64,000 nucleotides of DNA from Anaerospora hongkongensis (GCF_004339805.1 NZ_SLUI01000019.1:1-64000), one strand, 5' to 3'. Positions 27,465 to 36,983 are shown, counted from the first letter of the stretch. Translations and numbers: made by a program. Notes: generated from the letters alone by a model not told the origin.

Positions 27465-27932
27465 CTATTTCAGCTTTTTGCTTACTTCATCGGTAATATC
27501 GGTACCACCATAGACAACATTGCCTTTTTCCAGGACAACCGACAGACCTTTGGCTTCGGCAACCGATTTAACGGCTGCAGTGACTTTATCCATAAGCGCG
27601 CCTTTCAGCTCTTGTTCTTTCAGCATCAAGCGCTGTTGCAGCTGATTGGCATAGTCCTGCTTTTCTTTGTCATTCATGCTAGCAGTTTTCGTATCAAAAT
27701 CCTGCTTGAGGGCTTGGTATTCGGCCTGCATGGTTTCATTTACTTTTTTTACTTCCGGATTGTCATCACTTAACAGAGTTTGATAATTGACAATACCGAT
27801 ATTAGACGAGGGAGCTGCACTTGCCGTATGCGTTACGCCTGTTTGGGTGAGCGCAATGCTTGCTACGCCTAATATGAACATTGCAGCAATAGCCAAAGCT
27901 ATAACCTTTACTTTCCGTTTGTCTTTGAACAT
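27465..27932 (-). CDS. Skp/OmpH-family periplasmic chaperone (copy 3)
   Basis: Signal peptide or anchor (VKVIALAIAAMFILG...) without a lipobox cysteine, then IGIVNYQTLLSDDNPEVKKV, coiled coil and GLSVVLEKGNVVYGGTDITD, the canonical Skp/OmpH pattern. Of the three copies it most resembles ordinary soluble Skp (155 residues). Start ATG 27932 after AAGGGAA. First of the three to be transcribed. Confidence 0.88.
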   Translation of the reverse strand: MFKDKRKVKVIALAIAAMFILGVASIALTQTGVTHTASAAPSSNIGIVNYQTLLSDDNPEVKKVNETMQAEYQALKQDFDTKTASMNDKEKQDYANQLQQRLMLKEQELKGALMDKVTAAVKSVAEAKGLSVVLEKGNVVYGGTDITDEVSKKLK

Positions 27933-28007
27933 GAAGAATTCCCTTCTTTCTGCACTTGGCAATTTTGTCCTATTTCATTATAACAGGGACCTTTTGCTTA
28001 TTCAAGA

Positions 28008-29306
28008 CTATAAATGACCGATCAGTCGGAGCCAATTTTCATGCTCACCGACCACATATTCAGCACTTAGAAAGTCGTGAATCTTATAGCGAAGGCCAAT
28101 TTCATCGCCTTCCGTAGAGGAGGCATGCTCCAGCCTTAGTGACCAGTCAGAACCGAAATTCTGATTGAGCCATAGGATATTATCCTTATCAGATATATCA
28201 TATTTCACGCCGGCGTAAGTGGTTGTCCCCAGCTTGTGGCTCCAGCCGGGATAGAACTTCCAGGAAACAGAAGACGGAATGAATTCCACCTCGGTGAATA
28301 ATTCATCAGCCGAATTGATAAATTTACCGGCATGCAGTTTAATTGCCGTATTATCTTCCTCGCGTCCCATATCCACATAGCCTTCCAGCGTAAGACGATA
28401 TTTAGACGTTTCCGCCTTAAGCTGAATCTGGGTCTGCTGACCGGCAATCACTTCAGGCAAAAGCGTTAAGCCATACTCCTTAGCTACCGGATGGTCTTTC
28501 ACCACTTCGGCCAGACGATTATTAAAATACTCCTGGTGCCTTTCCACAAAAGCCACCGGCAAACCATTCATCATTTTAGCAGCCTTTTCTACTGCCGGTT
28601 TTGCTTTCCAGAGCAGTACATTCGGTATCGTCCGGGAACGCAGTGAAACCCGTGTATCCTGGACAACCGGCCCCTGTGGTGCCAGCGATAATTTTACGAT
28701 AGTATGGGTGCCTGATACAATATCAAAGTTGGAGCGGAACTCCGGCAATTGCGCCGTAAGCAACTCGCGGATCACCGTTTTGGAAACACCACCTGCCCAG
28801 TCCAGCGAATCAATCGGCAATCCGACCAAAACTCCGGCAAGTAGCTCTTCCAGGTCGCCCATATCCTTGGTAATCAGACCGGCTACTTCCGGTGACAGGC
28901 TGCCAAAATCGACTTCCAGCCGCACGTCGCGCACTACATCCCCCCAGGGAGAAATCGTAACGGCAATCTGCGTATTACGGCCAGGGGTAATTTGTACTGA
29001 CTCTACCGAATATCCTACCAGGACTCTGCCAATCACGTCACTGACAATGCGTTCATAGTCGCTTTTTCCTGCAGTGATTTCGGCAATACTGCGGCCGGTA
29101 AAAACATGATTGCCCACGGTAGCCACACTGGCTTCCATTCGTTTGGCAATCCGGGCCGGCGGCTTTCCTTCCGGTGACGATATGGAAACAGCAACCGTTT
29201 CTACCGTAGCGGCTGCCGCATGAGCAAAAGCCCCCAATGGCACCACTAGGATAAAAGCAGCCAATATAACAGGTATTAGCATAGATGGGCGTTTTATGGT
29301 ATGCAC
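28008..29306 (-). CDS. Uncharacterised envelope protein, possible beta-barrel C-terminus
   Basis: I do not recognise the family. Signal peptide (LIPVILAAFILVVPLGAFA) then three parts: about 40-120 strand/helix (ETVAVSISSPEGKPPARIAK), about 120-300 mixed helical domain with two related halves (SPWGDVVRDVRLEV; APQGPVVQDTRVSL), and about 300-432 a strand-rich part with YRLTLEGYVDMG, WKFYPGWSHKLGT, IGLRYKIHDFLSAEY that could be barrel strands. The paired PxGxVVxDxR motif suggests an internal duplication. Between bamA and the skp genes, so it probably serves outer-membrane assembly. GTG start close to GGAGG. Confidence 0.7.
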   Translation of the reverse strand: MHTIKRPSMLIPVILAAFILVVPLGAFAHAAAATVETVAVSISSPEGKPPARIAKRMEASVATVGNHVFTGRSIAEITAGKSDYERIVSDVIGRVLVGYSVESVQITPGRNTQIAVTISPWGDVVRDVRLEVDFGSLSPEVAGLITKDMGDLEELLAGVLVGLPIDSLDWAGGVSKTVIRELLTAQLPEFRSNFDIVSGTHTIVKLSLAPQGPVVQDTRVSLRSRTIPNVLLWKAKPAVEKAAKMMNGLPVAFVERHQEYFNNRLAEVVKDHPVAKEYGLTLLPEVIAGQQTQIQLKAETSKYRLTLEGYVDMGREEDNTAIKLHAGKFINSADELFTEVEFIPSSVSWKFYPGWSHKLGTTTYAGVKYDISDKDNILWLNQNFGSDWSLRLEHASSTEGDEIGLRYKIHDFLSAEYVVGEHENWLRLIGHL

Positions 29307-29339
29307 CTCCCTCCGGGAAAGTAGTGCCCCAGCTATTGC

Positions 29340-29375
29340 AGCTAAGAGCCAGGTACTGCTACCTGACTCTTGGCT
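29340..29375 (-). other. Hairpin between bamA and the next gene
   Basis: AGCCAAGAGTCAGGTA, loop GCAG, TACCTGGCTCTTAGCT on the minus strand, a strong stem with two mismatches but no U-tract. More likely an mRNA stabiliser or processing site after bamA than a terminator. Confidence 0.5.
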
Positions 29376-29384
29376 GTGAAGGGT

Positions 29385-31103
29385 TTAGAATTGTCCGCCA
29401 AAGCTGAAGTGCGTTTTACCGCCTTCACTGCCCTGAGCATAATCAAGACGGATCGGGCCGATTGGCGTCGTAATGCGCAGGCCCACACCGGCGCTGGCTT
29501 CCAGATCATTCAATTTGTAGCCTTCACCTTCCCAAGCCTTACCGATATCGGTAAAGACAACGCCCTGTACTTTCTTAGCTACCGGGAAACGGTATTCGGC
29601 CGTAGCTGCCAGCATTTTATCGCCTTTAAATTCATCGTCTTCATAACCGCGCAGCGTATCGGCACCACCAACAGCAAACTGACCTGATTCCGGCATATGA
29701 CCATCAGCATAACCGGCAGTCAGGCGAAGCGCAACTACCTGCTCCTTACCCACTTTCAGGTATTGGCGTGCTTCAGCAGTATATTTGTTATAATCAAAAT
29801 CACCGCCAAAAGCCTTCCCGGCAAACTCAGCCGATAAGGAATAGCGTCTGCCTTCGGTAGCATTAAAGACATTGTCACGCGAGTCAAATACACGGGTAAG
29901 AGTAACACTACGGGTCAGACCAAAGTTTTCATCCTTATAGTCGTCATCGTATTCGACACCGTCAACCTGCTCTTTCCAGGTATCTCTACGGTTTTTAAAG
30001 GCAATATAGTTTTGAATATATTCACCACTAGGACGTCCCAGCGTGATGTCCCAGCCTTTGCGCTCTTTGTCGTAGCTGGAGTACAGTTTGCCTTTTTTAT
30101 AATCACTGTATTCATTGGTCATATCATAGAAACTAAAACCGAGAGAAGTCTGTTTATCGTCCAGCCACGGTTTTGTATAGCCAAACTCATAGTTCTTGTT
30201 GCCACCGTTGCCGCCGAATTCCCAGTGAACTTTTACTTTGTCACCGGTACCACGGAAGTTGTTATCCCCTAACTCGATGATCCCTACCATACCGTCGGCT
30301 TTCGAGTAACCGGCACCGATCGAGAATGTTCCTGTTTTCTGCTCGACCACACTGGTTTCCAGCACAACGGCATTCGGTTCTTTGCCAGGATTCAGCTTCA
30401 TATTGACATCTTCAAAGTAGCCAAGGTTGTACACTTTTTGCATACTGCGACGGGCATCCTTAACATTGAAGGATTCACCTGTTTTTAGCTTAATTTCACG
30501 GGTAATGACATTCGTTTTCGTTTTGTCATTGCCTTTGACAGTAATGCCTTCCAGTACACCCTCATTGACACTGATCGTCAATACGCCGCCGGTGCCCATG
30601 GCAACATCATTGACCTTGGCCAGAATAAAGCCTTGGTCATGGTAGTACTGCTCAACGGCCCGCATGTTATCATTCAGGGTTTTCGCATTCAACACCGTTC
30701 CCGGCTTAATTGTCAGTAATTCTTTAATTTTATCAGTAGAAACCTTGGTATTGCCTTTAATGACAATCTCATTTAACTGAGGATTCTCCATAACGGTATA
30801 TACGACTTGAATCCCTTCAGGGACTTCGGTGAAGTTGGCTACAACATCGAAAAAATATCCCAGCTCATAGATAGCCTGCAAATCCTGCTTCACTGTCTCA
30901 GGATCTGCTTTGTCACCTACTTTTGTCTTCACAGCTGCAAGTACGGCATTTTCACCTACTGTCGACATCCCGGTAATTTTTACAGCCGTTACTGTTTTAC
31001 CGGCAATATCCGCGGCAGAAGCGGGAGCAAAACCGGTCAAACTAACCGATAGACCCAAAATAGCCGCCAGCAGCAATTGTCTATAGCGTTTCTTAGTACT
31101 CAT
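29385..31103 (-). CDS. bamA: Outer-membrane protein assembly factor BamA (Omp85)
   Basis: Central insertase for outer-membrane beta-barrels. Signal peptide (about 1-30, ASAA), then POTRA domains: VTAVKITGMSTVGENAVLAA, LNEIVIKGNTKVSTDKIKEL and GITVKGNDKTKTNVITREIK show three; proteobacterial BamA has five. The C-terminal barrel (about 260-572) includes the conserved GGADTLRGYEDDEFKGD (VRGF/Y-type motif of strand 16 region/loop 6) and GPIRLDYAQ, ending in GGQF with terminal F. 572 residues is shorter than E. coli (810), consistent with fewer POTRAs. Confidence 0.95.
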   Translation of the reverse strand: MSTKKRYRQLLLAAILGLSVSLTGFAPASAADIAGKTVTAVKITGMSTVGENAVLAAVKTKVGDKADPETVKQDLQAIYELGYFFDVVANFTEVPEGIQVVYTVMENPQLNEIVIKGNTKVSTDKIKELLTIKPGTVLNAKTLNDNMRAVEQYYHDQGFILAKVNDVAMGTGGVLTISVNEGVLEGITVKGNDKTKTNVITREIKLKTGESFNVKDARRSMQKVYNLGYFEDVNMKLNPGKEPNAVVLETSVVEQKTGTFSIGAGYSKADGMVGIIELGDNNFRGTGDKVKVHWEFGGNGGNKNYEFGYTKPWLDDKQTSLGFSFYDMTNEYSDYKKGKLYSSYDKERKGWDITLGRPSGEYIQNYIAFKNRRDTWKEQVDGVEYDDDYKDENFGLTRSVTLTRVFDSRDNVFNATEGRRYSLSAEFAGKAFGGDFDYNKYTAEARQYLKVGKEQVVALRLTAGYADGHMPESGQFAVGGADTLRGYEDDEFKGDKMLAATAEYRFPVAKKVQGVVFTDIGKAWEGEGYKLNDLEASAGVGLRITTPIGPIRLDYAQGSEGGKTHFSFGGQF

Positions 31104-31122
31104 GGACTACCTCCTATTTCAT

Positions 31123-31689
31123 TTACTGGCCACGCAAGGACTTGCCTGCCGCTCTGATCAGCTGCTGCATTTCGTCCGGAGCCAGCCGGACTTCTTTAGT
31201 CTGACTGGGTGGAGTTGATACGGGCCTGTTCGTAGTTACAGTTACGGATGTCCTACTGCGCTCTGCTGCCTCAGTTTCTTGACCAGGCTTAGCCGGAGCG
31301 GCAGTAACGGGAACCAAGGGTATGGCCGTAGCCGGTGATAAAGCTCGTCCTGCTTCCAGTGCCGTCGGCTTTTCTATCGTTACGATACGTTCGCCGGCAG
31401 CCATCGGAACAGGCTCTACAGAAACACTCTGCTTATCCCACCAATAAAAGCCGCCTGCGGCAAGGAGAACGGCCAAAGAAACCGCCAGACCTTGCTTAAG
31501 CACCGGATATTTCCAGCGCCAGCGTCCGGAACGGTTCACTTCACGCACCCGCTGCAATTCGGCCTGAGCCAGCAGCAGGTTAAGTTCACCCCGTACATCG
31601 GAATCCTTGTCAAACGAGTCCTCTGCCCGGTCCAGCCATGCTTTTGCTGACTGAAGATGCCGGGAGATATGGTTTTTGGAATCTGCCAT
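31123..31689 (-). CDS. Single-pass membrane protein downstream of a sigma factor, possible anti-sigma
   Basis: No recognised domain. About 75 cytoplasmic residues (charged, helical: HLQSAKAWLDRAEDSFDKD, ELNLLLAQAELQRV), one membrane helix (about 80-98, GLAVSLAVLLAAGGFYWW) and a Pro/Thr/Ala-rich outside part ending in a conserved-looking DEMQQLIRAAGKSLRG. This topology and its position immediately after a sigma gene recall anti-sigma factors, but the ZAS HxxxCxxC motif is missing. In an operon between that sigma gene and bamA. Confidence 0.6.
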   Translation of the reverse strand: MADSKNHISRHLQSAKAWLDRAEDSFDKDSDVRGELNLLLAQAELQRVREVNRSGRWRWKYPVLKQGLAVSLAVLLAAGGFYWWDKQSVSVEPVPMAAGERIVTIEKPTALEAGRALSPATAIPLVPVTAAPAKPGQETEAAERSRTSVTVTTNRPVSTPPSQTKEVRLAPDEMQQLIRAAGKSLRGQ

Positions 31690-31829
31690 TTCACCACCCC
31701 TATTATAACCACAATACTATAATCCTGGGAAGAGTCCAGATTATGGTCACGCCTGTTCAGTGAAAATACGGCGAATTTGACGAATATAGTTAAATAGGTC
31801 CTGCAATCTCCAGGATTCGACTTCTTTTC
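31690..31829. other. Spacer between the sigma gene and the membrane protein
   Basis: AATCCTGG (31721-31728) and CCAGGATT (31810-31817) are inverse complements 80 bases apart, so the transcript could fold a long-range stem here. A TATAAT-like box occurs on the minus strand near 31701 but lacks a good -35. Might allow separate expression of the downstream gene. Confidence 0.3.
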
Positions 31830-32468
31830 TTACTTAAACTCCTGCATCATGCGGGAAAGCATCCCGCGCACACGGCGTATACCCTGCTTCTGCAGCCGGT
31901 AGATATGAGACAGGCTTAAATTGAGTTGATCAGCCAGTTCTTTCGGTTCCTGATCATCTAAATAAACACCACTCAACACAACCTGCTCCCTTTCAGGCAA
32001 ACGCCCCATCGCAGAACGCAATTGCTCCAGCACATAGTTGTGCTCGGCCTGATCGGACACAGCGGCGGCCGTATCTACCAGCGTCTCCCCCAGGGTAGAC
32101 TGCTCTGTATCAACCGGACTGTCCATATAAACCCAGTTCAGCTTGCCTTCCCGTTCCAGGTAGTTTAAAATACGGCCCCGGATGCGGTGAGTGGCAAACA
32201 AGCTGAAGGCCACGCCCCGGTCAGGCTGGTAGTTTTCTACAGCCTCAATCAGACCGACTGTCCCTTCCTGTACCAGATCCATCATCACAGTCTGGTTGCT
32301 GCGCCACCGCATCACCATTTTAAAAACCAGAGGCTGGTAATGCTCAATCAGCTGACTCCGGCAAGTCAAATCACCGTCTGTTTTGTAACCCTGCCAAAGG
32401 TTCTGCTCCTCCTCAGGAGTTAACAGCTTTACTTTTTTTAATTCAGCAACATAATGTTCAAACAGCAT
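31830..32468 (-). CDS. Sigma-70 family RNA polymerase sigma factor
   Basis: 212 residues with region 2 (LVFKMVMRWRSNQTVMMDLV, QEGTVGLIEAVENYQPDRGV, FSLFATHRIRGRILNYLER) and region 4 (LPEREQVVLSGVYLDDQEPKE..., helix-turn-helix NLSLSHIYRLQKQGIRRV). Layout is like FliA/SigB-type group 3 factors without region 1. It is not an obvious orthologue of sporulation or flagellar sigma factors. Encoded 14 bases after tamB and ahead of bamA, which suggests a dedicated role in envelope gene expression (inference). Confidence 0.88.
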   Translation of the reverse strand: MLFEHYVAELKKVKLLTPEEEQNLWQGYKTDGDLTCRSQLIEHYQPLVFKMVMRWRSNQTVMMDLVQEGTVGLIEAVENYQPDRGVAFSLFATHRIRGRILNYLEREGKLNWVYMDSPVDTEQSTLGETLVDTAAAVSDQAEHNYVLEQLRSAMGRLPEREQVVLSGVYLDDQEPKELADQLNLSLSHIYRLQKQGIRRVRGMLSRMMQEFK

Positions 32469-32482
32469 TACCTCTCACCTCT

Positions 32483-35400
32483 CTAGAAGGTAAATCGCGC
32501 TTCTAAGCCAAATAAGTTACGGTCTTTGTTGTCACGGGAAGCAGTAATACTGAAGCGACGGTTAAGATCATAGCGGAAGCCCATGCTTCGTTCATCATGA
32601 TCAACGCCCATCGTATAACTGAGCATCAGCCTGTCGGTAATATACTTACCTACTTCCAGGTTATATACTTCCCGGTCAATGGAATGGTCTTTTTCATTGT
32701 CATCAACAGCAAGAGTCCCCCGGACAACGCGGAATTCATCAACACCAAAGGCTTTGCGGAAAGCCCCTTCCATCTCAGAAATAAAGCGCATCTGCAGCCC
32801 GGCGTCAAGCAGCCCGACGATTTCATCGCGCCCTAAGCCGCTGTCCCGGCCATCACTGCCGTTTTTATTATCAAAATAGTGGCTTCTCAGCGTCAAGAGA
32901 GATAAAATTTCCTGCTGGCTCATCTGCGGTTCGGCAGTCAATTTCATTTCCATTTCCTGCACCGGTCCGGAAATAGCCAGATTAATTGTCGTTTGCTCCA
33001 GCCGTGTTGAAGCGTTCAGGTGCAGGACTGGCATAAAGGAGCCTACCTGCGTAAAATCAGCAACAGCATCTTTAACCTTGAAGGAGGTGCGCAGATAGCT
33101 CACTGTTCCCCTAACGGCACTGAACCGTCCGGAGGTTGACGGACGCTGAGTCGTCCCGCCAAACTTCACCTTGCCTTCAGCGATGATGTCATACAAATAA
33201 CTATTATACAACCGAACGCGTTTTCCCGCAACAACCTCGAGATCGAGCGCCACATTCAGATCAGTAGCTTCCATTTCCGGAATAAGCGGTATATCAATTG
33301 TCGCATTTTCAAACAGCAGGTTGCCGGCGATCAACGGACGCCCTCTTCTGCCGGTAGTCAATTGGAGTTTTCCTTGCAGAGGGCCTGTGAAATATTTATG
33401 TTCCACACCCAGGCGGTCAAGCATCAGAACAACATTATAATCTGCTAAATTCATTCCCTGCCAGCCGACTTGCCCGGAAAGATCGTAGGTTCCTCCCCCC
33501 ATTGATCCTTTGAAGGTTTTAATATTCATTGTATCACCTTCAAACTGAATATCAACCGCCACTTTTTGGATGGGCTGACCGAGCGACTTAAACTTGATCG
33601 TGCCATCCTGAACTAAAAATTGTCCGGTAACCGTTGGCTCGAATAAAGTTCCGCCGATTTTCAGCTGTCCTTTTGTTTCTCCTGACGCCCAGGATACTTC
33701 ATTGGTCACCATTGGCAAAATGCTTAAATTTGCTTTATCCAGTGTAACCGTAAGATCCATTTGATCAATTGCCGAAGCTTTAGCCCGGCCCGCTTTATTG
33801 AGAGCCGCAAGCGGCACCATTCCATAGGCACTGGCCTTATAAGGACCTTTTAACAACATGACCTGATTCACATGAATACTGCCTTTATTTACTGTGAACA
33901 GCCCATACAGTTCATCAAAACCGGCATTTGCCACTTTGCCATCATTGATTTGCAGTGATAGGGCGATCTGAGGATCCTTGGTTTGTCCGGTTACTTCCGC
34001 ACTAAAGGTTAGCTTCCCGCTTGTCGGAACAGTCGAATCCAGCCACGCTGTCAACAGTCCGGCATCAATATCCCGGCCGCCTACTTCCAGGTTAACCGGG
34101 CCATTGAGATTAGCTGTGCCGCGGATTACCAGCACCCCGTTGCCCTGCTTGGCAAAGAAGGTATTAACGGTGACGATCTCGTCCTTCAACGCAATATCCA
34201 TCTCAATCGTATCAAGCGGGTAATTTTTCACCTTACCTGCCAGCAAATTGCCTTGCACGGCAATATCCGGCTTGCTGAGCGTGCCGCCAATTTCAATGCG
34301 GCCATTTAATTTGCCGTCGATTTCTTTCACTGGTGAATTCAGCATGGTCAGCAAACTGCCTAACTGACCATTATCCACCGTCACGGTGCCATAAATCGTC
34401 TCATCTGCCAGTACCATTCCACCGGTAAAAGCAAAGGCAGCCTCATTTTGCTTAAAGCCGAAATGCGTAATATGAATCCGGTTTCCATCGGAATAGACTT
34501 TGCCGTTAATACCGGTAATAGCCTGTCCGTTCAAAACCAGTCGGTCTGCGGTAAGCTGCCCCTCGAATGCGGGCTCGGCAACTGCCCCCCCCAAATGACC
34601 TACAAAGCTGGCCTGTCCGGACATGGGATAACCAGCTGTATGACTCAGTTTCTCCAGTTGAATGTCTTTTGCTTCCACATCAAAATCCAACTGTTGACCG
34701 GCAGAGATTGTACCTGCCAGACGAACCTGAGTATTCAGCGATTGAAGCACAACATCTTCCAGTGTCGTAACACCCTGATGCCGCTGGTAGCGGCCTTCAA
34801 TACTGGAAATAAGCTGTCCGCGGAAGCTGCCGTCATATAGTTTAAAATGGCCTTGCGCATTCCAGTCCGCAAGCGATCCAGTAAGCATGACTTCATTATC
34901 CACATTGCCTGTTAACTGTTCACCCGGTACGATCAAATTAATCAAGGTTTCCGCTCTGGCACCTTTCGTAACAATCGCCAGATTCAGCGGATTGCCGCCA
35001 CTTAGCCCAATGGTGCCATTCACCGTGTGCACAGTGCTTTGGTTGACAGCCGTGACTTGCCGAATAGTCAGCAGATCTTTCGTCAGTTGCAGCGTACCGG
35101 CTGCCGATGCAAAAGGCTGTTGCAGCACTTGCCCGTCTCTGGCCTTAAAATCAACCGTCAGTACCGGATTGCTGAGACTGCCGCCGGCGGTTCCGGTAAA
35201 ATCGACTACGCCGGATATATCCGCTGCTGCTTGGGCCCCAACAAGGCTAAGTGGAATGGATTGCCCCAGCAGGGTGAACTCTATTGCGTCCCCCTGCATT
35301 CTTCCCTGGGCAGTTACTTTGCCGCCGCCGGCAGTTATATTCAAATAATCGACGATTGCCACATCACCTGACCAGTTGAAGCTGGCGGCCGCCTCATCGA

Positions 35401-36778
35401 TAACTAATTCATTCCAGCGTCCCTGCTTAACGGTAATCGTTCCGTTCATTGCCGGACGGGTAAAATCTTCACCTGCCAGTGCTACGTCAAAATCGGCACG
35501 TCCTGCCGCCTGAGCCGGAATTCCCGGCACCAGGGAGCCGTCAATATTGCTGCCTCTTACCCGCCCCTGGTACCGCTGGGTAGCAATATCCAGCTGTCCA
35601 GTAAGACTAACCGTGCCGCCAAGCGTTTTCCCGGCAGCCTGTTGTAAGGTGAGCAAACCATTAACTAAATGAACACTGCCTTGCGCCTCTTCGACGTCGA
35701 TACCGGCAATTGTTCCTTGGGCCATAGCTACTTCACCCTGCACTTCAGGATTCGCTGCCAAACCGCGTACTGCAGCCTTAACGGCAACCTTCCCCTTAAC
35801 CGGCAGCGACTCTTGAAGGGCTGCCGGTTCCAGTCCCGACGACTGCACAACAAGATCCAGTACCGGCTCAGACGTATCCAATGTTACCCGGCCATGAAGC
35901 TGAACCGGCTGCCCGTTAACGTCGGCAGAAGCCTGGTAAAGATATAGATTCTGGTGCGTAAAGGTTAAACGGGCCTCGCCATTTTGTACGGTAAAATCTT
36001 GAACGACAGCGGCTGCCTGATGAACCTCGAATTCCCCGGCATAGGTCAGTACGCCTTGATCCTGGCGAATGGTTGCCGTTATGTTTTCAAGCTGTCCACT
36101 ATGAATAACAAGCGAATAATCCGCCGGCACCAGCGGTTTAAGTGCAGCTAAATCGAGCCGGCTGGTTTTGAACTGAGCAAACAGATCGTCCTTATTTTTT
36201 ATCGATCCTTCGGCTGAAAGTGTTTCTCCCAGATACTTACCGGTAACAGAAAAAGCAATAGCCGGTTTATGTACAAAACTGACCGTTCCTTCTGCGTCGG
36301 TAATTTGATACGTTACACCGTCATTGACAAGCTGCACCTGGCCGCCCGTCCATTTTACCAAGCCAGCAAAAGACATTTCCTGATTGGTTTGATTTTTCAA
36401 CAGTTGTTCCACGTTCCAGAGCCCATTGCTCTGGCGGGAAAGAAATAGGCTGGGATTAGCCAGCTCGACTTCTTTGACTGCGGACAGTGCCACCTGGCCT
36501 TGCAGTGCAGCCCACAAGTCAAACTGGACTGTCAGTTTTTCTGTTGAAGCAACGACCTGGCTCTGGCTGTCCTGAAGAACGACATCATACAGCACAGCTG
36601 AGCGAAAAGAAGTAATTTCCAGGCGGTCAAACGTTATTTGTCCGTTCAGCGTCTTATTTATTTCATCAGTGATTGCATTCTGTGCCCTGCCAAGAACCGT
36701 TTCGCTTTGGCTGGTCCAGTAAGCAGCGCCGATAGTCACCATGATTGCAAGCAGCAGCAGCCAAGCCTTATAACGCAT
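32483..36778 (-). CDS. tamB: TamB/translocation-and-assembly family protein
   Basis: Very large (1431 residues) periplasm-spanning protein: N-terminal membrane helix (AWLLLLAIMVTIGAAYW), then hundreds of residues of amphipathic beta-strands with repeated V.G...V.Q/G pattern, and the C-terminal TamB domain (formerly DUF490; SQQEILSLLTLRSHYFDN..., ending GLEARFTF). AsmA/TamB-like proteins form hydrophobic grooves and are now linked to phospholipid transport to the outer membrane as well as protein assembly. There is no TamA; BamA from the same operon may be the partner. ATG 36778 follows GGAGG at six bases. Confidence 0.93.
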   Translation of the reverse strand: MRYKAWLLLLAIMVTIGAAYWTSQSETVLGRAQNAITDEINKTLNGQITFDRLEITSFRSAVLYDVVLQDSQSQVVASTEKLTVQFDLWAALQGQVALSAVKEVELANPSLFLSRQSNGLWNVEQLLKNQTNQEMSFAGLVKWTGGQVQLVNDGVTYQITDAEGTVSFVHKPAIAFSVTGKYLGETLSAEGSIKNKDDLFAQFKTSRLDLAALKPLVPADYSLVIHSGQLENITATIRQDQGVLTYAGEFEVHQAAAVVQDFTVQNGEARLTFTHQNLYLYQASADVNGQPVQLHGRVTLDTSEPVLDLVVQSSGLEPAALQESLPVKGKVAVKAAVRGLAANPEVQGEVAMAQGTIAGIDVEEAQGSVHLVNGLLTLQQAAGKTLGGTVSLTGQLDIATQRYQGRVRGSNIDGSLVPGIPAQAAGRADFDVALAGEDFTRPAMNGTITVKQGRWNELVIDEAAASFNWSGDVAIVDYLNITAGGGKVTAQGRMQGDAIEFTLLGQSIPLSLVGAQAAADISGVVDFTGTAGGSLSNPVLTVDFKARDGQVLQQPFASAAGTLQLTKDLLTIRQVTAVNQSTVHTVNGTIGLSGGNPLNLAIVTKGARAETLINLIVPGEQLTGNVDNEVMLTGSLADWNAQGHFKLYDGSFRGQLISSIEGRYQRHQGVTTLEDVVLQSLNTQVRLAGTISAGQQLDFDVEAKDIQLEKLSHTAGYPMSGQASFVGHLGGAVAEPAFEGQLTADRLVLNGQAITGINGKVYSDGNRIHITHFGFKQNEAAFAFTGGMVLADETIYGTVTVDNGQLGSLLTMLNSPVKEIDGKLNGRIEIGGTLSKPDIAVQGNLLAGKVKNYPLDTIEMDIALKDEIVTVNTFFAKQGNGVLVIRGTANLNGPVNLEVGGRDIDAGLLTAWLDSTVPTSGKLTFSAEVTGQTKDPQIALSLQINDGKVANAGFDELYGLFTVNKGSIHVNQVMLLKGPYKASAYGMVPLAALNKAGRAKASAIDQMDLTVTLDKANLSILPMVTNEVSWASGETKGQLKIGGTLFEPTVTGQFLVQDGTIKFKSLGQPIQKVAVDIQFEGDTMNIKTFKGSMGGGTYDLSGQVGWQGMNLADYNVVLMLDRLGVEHKYFTGPLQGKLQLTTGRRGRPLIAGNLLFENATIDIPLIPEMEATDLNVALDLEVVAGKRVRLYNSYLYDIIAEGKVKFGGTTQRPSTSGRFSAVRGTVSYLRTSFKVKDAVADFTQVGSFMPVLHLNASTRLEQTTINLAISGPVQEMEMKLTAEPQMSQQEILSLLTLRSHYFDNKNGSDGRDSGLGRDEIVGLLDAGLQMRFISEMEGAFRKAFGVDEFRVVRGTLAVDDNEKDHSIDREVYNLEVGKYITDRLMLSYTMGVDHDERSMGFRYDLNRRFSITASRDNKDRNLFGLEARFTF

Positions 36779-36898
36779 GTTCCGCCTCCTACACAAAGAT
36801 ATTGTAATAGATTCGACGCTGGACAGCGATGTCCTTGTCCCTTATTTTGGAAACTCGCTCTGCTACTTTTAGTTACTATTTTGTCCGGTAAAACTTGG

Positions 36899-36927
36899 CT
36901 TATACGGAATTTCCTGGGTTTTAACAA
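36899..36927 (-). promoter_or_regulatory. Predicted sigma-A promoter of the tamB-bamA operon
   Basis: Minus strand: -35 TTGTTA (36927-36922), 17 bases, -10 TATAAG (36904-36899). Start of transcription near 36892, about 115 bases ahead of tamB, just after the tolC terminator. Confidence 0.5.
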
Positions 36928-36951
36928 GCAAAATTCAAAACCAATTCCAAT

Positions 36952-36978
36952 AAAAAAACAGCCGGACTTCTCCGGCTG
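36952..36978 (-). terminator. Terminator after tolC
   Basis: Minus-strand hairpin CAGCCGGA-GAAG-TCCGGCTG followed by seven U residues, starting six bases after the tolC stop codon. Confidence 0.93.
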
Positions 36979-36983
36979 CCTCC

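Noticed and set aside
28016..28029. TGACCGATCAGTCG, resembling the porin/tolC palindrome
   Set aside because: Lies in the coding end of a gene and its arms match poorly; probably chance.
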